From Oscillospiraceae bacterium (GTDB lineage: Bacteria > Bacillota > Clostridia > Oscillospirales > Oscillospiraceae), in the NCBI GenBank assembly GCA_021199595.1, contig JAJQHT010000020.1, positions 3,628 through 13,677 on the forward strand: a stretch of DNA of 10,050 nucleotides, written 5' to 3'. A program made the translations under genes and the position numbers. This document shows, piece after piece, positions 5,870-10,050 of this stretch; position 1 is the stretch's first letter; every line of letters starts with the position of its first letter. The notes beneath the pieces were generated by a model. The model had not been told where the DNA came from. It saw only the letters and a program-made list of their open reading frames with translations, and searched no databases.

Positions 5870-8044
5870 ATGAAGAAGCTATTGGCACTTATCCTTATGG
5901 TGTGCATGGTGCTTTCCCTCTGCACGGCGGCCTTCGCCAGCGGCGAAGCCTCCGGCGAGGCATCTGCGGAGAGCGAAACCGCCTATTACACCACGGAGGA
6001 CATGGAGCCGTCCAGCTATGCCTATCAGGTATCCGACACGGGCCGTCAGTCCAAGGACGCGGGCCACGTCTACATCGGCTACGACATAGAGGACGGCGAG
6101 CTGGTGGCGGAGGAATCCGCCTGGACGGAGGAGGACGCGGCGTCCTTCACCGCGGACGGGGAATACGACGCCGTCATCGACATGGACGTGGAGGTGGAGG
6201 GCGCCGGATTTACCTCCGTGCGTTCCACGGGGGACAGCACAGTGTACATTACCGGCGACTATTACATCCACGACGACATGGACGGCTATTACGCCTCCGA
6301 CTTCACCGGCACCGGCGTGTCCTTTATCTCCAACCTGGGCAGCCATATGGTCATTGAGGACGTGAATTTCACCTCCGAGGGCTTTGTGCGAGCCTTTGCC
6401 ATGTGCTATGGCACCAAGATGAGCATGAGCGGCTCCGCCGATGCGGTCTCCACGGTGCTGGACATCCGCAACTCCACCGTCACCACCTACGGCAAATATG
6501 CCTTTGACGCCTGGGAGGGCTATACCTCCAGCGCGGACACCTCCATCATGATCACCCCGCCCTATGTTCTGGGCATTTATGGCGGCATCCGCACCATTAA
6601 CGTCCTGGGTACCCGGTCTACCCTTATTATTGAGGGTTCCAGCCTGGCCTCCGGCGGGTGGGGCGTTCTGTCCTCCGACGGATGCGACACCCCCTATTTC
6701 TGGATCATTGACACCACCCTTTCCGCCATCCCGGAGAGCGAGGGCGGCATGAACAGCGGCTGGGCCATCTTAGGCTATGACGAGGACGCCTATGGTTCCG
6801 CGTATGGCTCCTATCTCATCGGCGACGCCCAGGAGTATTTCTACGGCGTGAACTTTGAGGGCCTGACCTACTGCTCCATCCTGACCGGCGGCGACGCCTT
6901 CATCGACAGCATCCACGCCGGTGACGAGATAGACCTGCTGGACGCCGCCACGGACGAGGTCATCCGCACCTATACGGCGGAGGAGGACGTCATCTCCCAT
7001 GTGAACACCGTGTTCGGCTGGATGGCCCACAACGAGGGCACCATCACCGTGGGCGACGTGGTCGTCACCCCGGCGGAATGTGTGTTCCTGTATAAGAGCG
7101 CGGACGTGGCCTTTACCCTGGACGGCACCACCGCCCAGCCCGGCAACGGCATCCTTCTGCAAATGATGGACAACGACGACAACGGCTTCTCCACTTATCA
7201 GACCGAGGCCGCCGGTGTTCAGACCGAGGCCGCCAGCATGAACGTGTCCTATGCCTTCACCACGGACACCGCCGTGCAGGAGGGCAAGACCTATTATGAG
7301 CGGGTGGACGAGGACACCTATGTGGAGGTGGAAAATCCCACCGACGAGGGTACTGTGGATTACTATGAAAAGACCTACAGCGGCAACAACGTGACCCTCG
7401 ACCTGATGAACAACGATTACGAGGGCGACATCTGGAACGCCACCGGCTATTACAGCGAAAACGGCGACGTGCTGACCGTCACCCTGACCGACGCCGCCCT
7501 GACGGGCCGCATCTGCCTTTCCACCGCGCCTCACGCCATCTCCCTGGAAGGTCGGGACGTGGAGGAGGTCATAGCCGCCATCGACGCGGCCAATGCCGAT
7601 AACGCCGCCATCGTCTATGGCGATTCCGACGGCCTTGACCCCATCGAGTATGAATTCCTGGATGCGGACGGCAACGTCTGTGAGCAGGAGGACGCCGCTT
7701 ATATCCACTTCACCAAGTGGAGCGTGAACCAGTATTATCTGCTGGGCCATGTGGAGAACTTCGTGAACGTGAACGGCGCGGCGAACATCAATGTCATCGT
7801 GTCTGAGGGCAGCACCTGGACTGTCACCGAGGAGAGCGTCATCAGCTATCTGAAGGCGGAGGGCGATGTCTACGGCACCCTGACGGAAAATGACGACGGC
7901 ACCATCACCCTGATGCCCGGCGACGAGCTGATCCCCGCCGGGGAATACGGCGTGCAGGCTGTGGTCGGCTCCGCCTCCAGCTCCAGCGCCTCCGGCGAAG
8001 CCAGCGGCGAGGCGTCTGGTGAGGCGTCCGGCGAAGCATCGTAA
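5870..8044 (+). CDS. Secreted beta-helix-like protein with SGEAS repeat tail
   Basis: I do not recognise a characterised function. The 724-residue protein starts at ATG 5870, 9 bases after AAGGAG. A signal peptide is predicted to be cut after Ala23 (AAFA/SGEASGEAS). Residues about 60-400 are rich in Gly, Ser, Thr, Asp and short alternating strands with recurring S-T-V and N-S-T turns, the look of a right-handed parallel beta-helix. A motif G239-x-R241 followed by GWGVLSSD (263-270) is also found in the next protein. Residues 465-501 carry an apparently inserted GKTYY...YYEK module. A late segment around Trp650 (GSTWTVTEES) matches GSVWTVSAES of the next protein. The end is four SGEA units plus a final Ser. 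No catalytic motif, LPXTG, lipobox or transmembrane tail is visible, so the mode of surface retention, if any, is unknown. The gene sits 92 bases after the hydrolase, probably in one operon. An adhesin, glycan-binding or scaffolding role is possible but unproven. Confidence 0.85.
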   Translation: MKKLLALILMVCMVLSLCTAAFASGEASGEASAESETAYYTTEDMEPSSYAYQVSDTGRQSKDAGHVYIGYDIEDGELVAEESAWTEEDAASFTADGEYDAVIDMDVEVEGAGFTSVRSTGDSTVYITGDYYIHDDMDGYYASDFTGTGVSFISNLGSHMVIEDVNFTSEGFVRAFAMCYGTKMSMSGSADAVSTVLDIRNSTVTTYGKYAFDAWEGYTSSADTSIMITPPYVLGIYGGIRTINVLGTRSTLIIEGSSLASGGWGVLSSDGCDTPYFWIIDTTLSAIPESEGGMNSGWAILGYDEDAYGSAYGSYLIGDAQEYFYGVNFEGLTYCSILTGGDAFIDSIHAGDEIDLLDAATDEVIRTYTAEEDVISHVNTVFGWMAHNEGTITVGDVVVTPAECVFLYKSADVAFTLDGTTAQPGNGILLQMMDNDDNGFSTYQTEAAGVQTEAASMNVSYAFTTDTAVQEGKTYYERVDEDTYVEVENPTDEGTVDYYEKTYSGNNVTLDLMNNDYEGDIWNATGYYSENGDVLTVTLTDAALTGRICLSTAPHAISLEGRDVEEVIAAIDAANADNAAIVYGDSDGLDPIEYEFLDADGNVCEQEDAAYIHFTKWSVNQYYLLGHVENFVNVNGAANINVIVSEGSTWTVTEESVISYLKAEGDVYGTLTENDDGTITLMPGDELIPAGEYGVQAVVGSASSSSASGEASGEASGEASGEAS
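7199..7234 (+). repeat. 15-bp direct repeat with 21-bp period
   Basis: CAGACCGAGGCCGCC occurs at 7199-7213 and again, unchanged, at 7220-7234, encoding Gln-Thr-Glu-Ala-Ala twice in frame. It lies just upstream of the GKTYY module (7262-7372), so it may be a small recent duplication at the edge of an inserted segment. Confidence 0.75.
7262..7372 (+). other. Inserted GKTYY-YYE module inside the beta-helix protein
   Basis: Residues 465-501 of the 724-aa protein read with the spacing D-T-x4-GKTYY, then Y-V-x-V-x-x-P, then D-YYEK. From memory, similar short modules recur in phage tail or capsid proteins and bacterial surface proteins of gut Firmicutes. No counterpart is seen at the equivalent place in the paralogue encoded at 8136-10050. 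The domain border and the family link are inference. Confidence 0.45.
7991..8041 (+). repeat. Fourfold SGEA peptide repeat at the C-terminus
   Basis: Four consecutive 12-base units each encode Ser-Gly-Glu-Ala, closed by a last Ser codon and the stop. The serines use tcc, agc, tct, tcc and tcg, and Gly, Glu and Ala codons also vary. Synonymous drift with a constant peptide suggests that the peptide, not just the DNA, has been kept. Confidence 0.9.
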
Positions 8045-8072
8045 GGAGAGCGTACGGCTTCCTCAATCGAGT

Positions 8073-8091
8073 CTTTTCCCGGCGGGGGAAG
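8073..8091 (+). other. Intergenic mRNA stem-loop
   Basis: CTTTTCCC (8073-8080) can pair with GGGGGAAG (8084-8091) across the three-base loop GGC, with two G-U pairs. It lies between the two beta-helix genes, is not followed directly by a U run, and so does not look like a terminator. The remaining intergenic sequence to 8123 is T-rich and leads into the ribosome site; I see no convincing separate promoter. Confidence 0.3.
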
Positions 8092-8135
8092 TCGCATTTA
8101 CTCAGTTTATCATTTCATTTTTTAGGAGGAATTAC

Positions 8136-10050
8136 ATGAAGAAGACACTATCTATTATCCTGGCCCTGGCGCTGGCGGTATGCCTGTGCGTGCCGGCCCT
8201 TGCCAGCGGGGAAGCCAGCGGCGAGGCGTCCGCCGTGGAGGCGGTCATCACCGTTACCGACGGCGCGGCCACTCTGAACGAGGATTACCTCGCGGAGCAT
8301 GAGATCGAAATGAGCTACGACGCCCTGGATGACTCCGGCGTGGACGGCCTGGTGCTGGATACCAGCGATATGCTGGTCTCTGCCGTGGCGGTCAGCGGGG
8401 ACGATTCCGTGTTCACCATCTCCAATGCGGAGATCCACCTGGGCGTGAACGAGGAGACCGCCTATGTGGCCAGCAGCACCACCGCGGGCAGCGGCGCACT
8501 GGTCAGCAGCGGCACCCTTTACATCACGGACAGCGCCATCACCGTGGACGGCGGGGCCAACGGCGCGGAGGGCGGTCACTATGCGGTGGAGGCCTACAGC
8601 ACCGGCACCCTGGTGGTGAACAACTCCTCCATGATCCAGACCGGGCGCGGCGGCGCGGACGGCCTGACCGATGAGAGCAACGAGCCCGGCTCCAACAACG
8701 GCCTGCTGATTGCCGGGTATGCCCGTTCCAGTATGTCCATCGGCGCGTCTCAGACCTATTATTATAACTCCTATGTGGAGACCGAGGGCTGGGCCGCCAT
8801 GTCCACCGACTCCGCCAGCGGTGGCGGTTTGGACTTCTATTCCTATAATTCTGAGGCCTATGCCGTCTCCGGCGGCTATGGCATTTACGCAGACTCCAGC
8901 TGCCGTGACTGGCTGTATGCCACCACCCTGCGGGGCGCGGAGCATGGTGTCATCATCTCCAATAACGGCGCTGTCCATGTATACAGCGGCGCTTCCGCCA
9001 CCGAGGAGGACGCGCTGGCCTATTACCCTGAGGATGGGGAGCTGACCGATGCCGGGAGCCTTATCGAGGCCGGGCGCAACTGCTTCTATATCCACTCTCC
9101 GGGTACCGGCTCCGCCTTCGGTCAGCAGGCGGTGGTGGAGGTCATGGATTCCACCCTCCGCACCTCTGAGGAGCTGAACGACCAGCAGACCCTGGTGGAT
9201 TACGCCGAGAAGTACAGCCAGGGCGTGGCGGATTATCTGGACTTCATCCGCGGCTCCATCATCCTTGTCAAGTCCCACTCTGCGGACATCGACCTGACCA
9301 ACGTGGAGATCGACAGCTATTCCAACACCATTCTTATGACCGCCCTGAACGCGGACAGCTCCAGCCGGTATCTCTATACCGACAAGGAGGACACCGCCAC
9401 CAGCCTGACCATGACCGACATGGACGTGACCGGCGACGTGAAGAACTACGACTATCAGCGCAATGTGGAGATCCTTCTGGACAACACAAGCTGGAACGGC
9501 GCGTCTCTTGTGTGGGATGCGGAGGACTGGAATGCCTATTGGGATTACGCGGAGGGCATGGACAGCGTCTACTGGTGCAGCCTGGACGCGGAGACCTATA
9601 ACGTGGCCCACCACGGCACCGCCCTGACCCTGGAAAACGGCTCCGTCTGGACAGTCAGCGCCGAGTCCCAGCTTGACAGCCTGACCATTAGCGCGGACAG
9701 CCAGGTCATCTATGGCACAGCCACCGTGGACGGCGAGGCCGTCACCCTGGAGGCCGGGCAGACCTACGAGGGCGAGATCGTCATCACCGCCGCCGAGGGC
9801 GCTTCCGATGAAGTCGCCGATGCCGCTGCCGACACCGGCGCGGCCAGCGTGGAGGAGGCTTATGTGGAGTATATCCATGAGTGGCTCCTGGCGGAGCTGG
9901 AGGTCAACTCTACCCTGACTGAGGATCAGGTGGAGAACGAATTCATGCCCCTCATCGAGGCGGGGGACTACACCACCTTCCCGGCAGAGATGCTTTATGG
10001 CGGAATGCTGAACTCCGGCGTTGCCATGACGTTTGAGGAGTTTGCTGCCC
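8136..10050 (+). CDS. Secreted beta-helix-like protein, 3' end outside window
   Basis: The frame stays open from ATG 8136 to the window edge (638 complete codons). AGGAGG at 8124-8129, six bases before the ATG, and a signal peptide predicted to be cut after Ala23 (VPALA/SGEASGEAS) fix the start. Residues about 30-550 have the short repeated strands with Gly, Ser, Asn and Asp turns expected of a right-handed parallel beta-helix, for example LYITDSAITVDGG and LVVNNSSMIQTG. Arg197 followed by GWAAMSTD (218-226) and GSVWTVSAES around Trp505 match the protein encoded at 5870-8044, so the two are paralogues. From about residue 572 the character changes to acidic, probably helical sequence (EYIHEWLLAELEV), perhaps a separate C-terminal domain that continues outside. 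No catalytic residues can be named. It is 91 bases after its paralogue and presumably belongs to the same operon. Function unknown; a surface or secreted binding protein is a reasonable guess. Confidence 0.85.
   Translation, partial: MKKTLSIILALALAVCLCVPALASGEASGEASAVEAVITVTDGAATLNEDYLAEHEIEMSYDALDDSGVDGLVLDTSDMLVSAVAVSGDDSVFTISNAEIHLGVNEETAYVASSTTAGSGALVSSGTLYITDSAITVDGGANGAEGGHYAVEAYSTGTLVVNNSSMIQTGRGGADGLTDESNEPGSNNGLLIAGYARSSMSIGASQTYYYNSYVETEGWAAMSTDSASGGGLDFYSYNSEAYAVSGGYGIYADSSCRDWLYATTLRGAEHGVIISNNGAVHVYSGASATEEDALAYYPEDGELTDAGSLIEAGRNCFYIHSPGTGSAFGQQAVVEVMDSTLRTSEELNDQQTLVDYAEKYSQGVADYLDFIRGSIILVKSHSADIDLTNVEIDSYSNTILMTALNADSSSRYLYTDKEDTATSLTMTDMDVTGDVKNYDYQRNVEILLDNTSWNGASLVWDAEDWNAYWDYAEGMDSVYWCSLDAETYNVAHHGTALTLENGSVWTVSAESQLDSLTISADSQVIYGTATVDGEAVTLEAGQTYEGEIVITAAEGASDEVADAAADTGAASVEEAYVEYIHEWLLAELEVNSTLTEDQVENEFMPLIEAGDYTTFPAEMLYGGMLNSGVAMTFEEFAA

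Noticed and set aside
6770..7750. 326-codon open frame on the minus strand opposite the first beta-helix gene
   Set aside because: Same shadow composition and no start signals; the sense gene has a ribosome site, signal peptide and a paralogue.
7977..8041. CRISPR-like or mobile repeat array
   Set aside because: The units are 12-base in-frame codon repeats without spacers and encode a constant peptide.
8045..8135. Separate promoter for the third secreted gene
   Set aside because: The region is T-rich but no pair of -35 and -10 boxes with suitable spacing is convincing.
8148..9878. 576-codon open frame on the minus strand opposite the second beta-helix gene
   Set aside because: The sense frame, open to the window edge, has AGGAGG, a signal peptide and clear similarity to its neighbour, so the antisense frame is explained by codon bias.

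Overview
The window looks like chromosomal DNA of an anaerobic, moderately GC-rich Clostridia species, probably a gut Oscillospiraceae/Lachnospiraceae-type bacterium. The grounds are strong AGGAGG-type ribosome sites, Gram-positive signal peptides starting MKK, a GHKL/LytTR two-component pair typical of Firmicutes, and a subtype-B tannase-like esterase. The taxonomic placement is inference from gene content only.

Left part (73-2201, minus strand): a short operon with its own clear promoter encodes an AgrC-like membrane histidine kinase (start reassigned to GTG at 2141) and a LytTR response regulator, translationally coupled by an ATGA overlap. No signal-peptide precursor gene of the AgrD type is visible. 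Bases 1-72, downstream of the regulator, hold inverted repeats but no gene.

Centre (2202-2405): a divergent control region. The kinase promoter faces left. Facing right is a recognisable promoter (TTGAAT-17 bp-TAAAAT), and four bases upstream of its -35 lie two 17-bp direct repeats with a 20-bp period. This geometry suits a LytTR activator, so the two-component pair probably switches on the rightward operon.

Right part (2406-10050, plus strand): three co-directional genes, separated by 92 and 91 bases, all encode secreted proteins. The first is a 1123-residue protein with two consecutive tannase-like alpha/beta-hydrolase domains, each keeping a candidate Ser-Asp-His triad. The second (724 aa) and third (at least 638 aa, running off the right edge) are paralogous proteins of predicted right-handed beta-helix type with no recognisable catalytic motif. 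All three signal peptides are predicted to be cut after Ala23, and all three mature proteins then begin Ser-Gly-Glu-Ala-Ser. The same motif recurs in a linker of the hydrolase and as a fourfold repeat at the extreme C-terminus of the second protein.

My reading is that the window holds a regulated extracellular module: a sensor pair, a double esterase possibly acting on galloyl or other aromatic esters, and surface or secreted beta-helix proteins sharing a peptide tag of unknown purpose. The tag, the tandem hydrolase and the operator are the parts most worth checking. Long open frames on the minus strand opposite the three secreted genes were judged to be codon-bias shadows.
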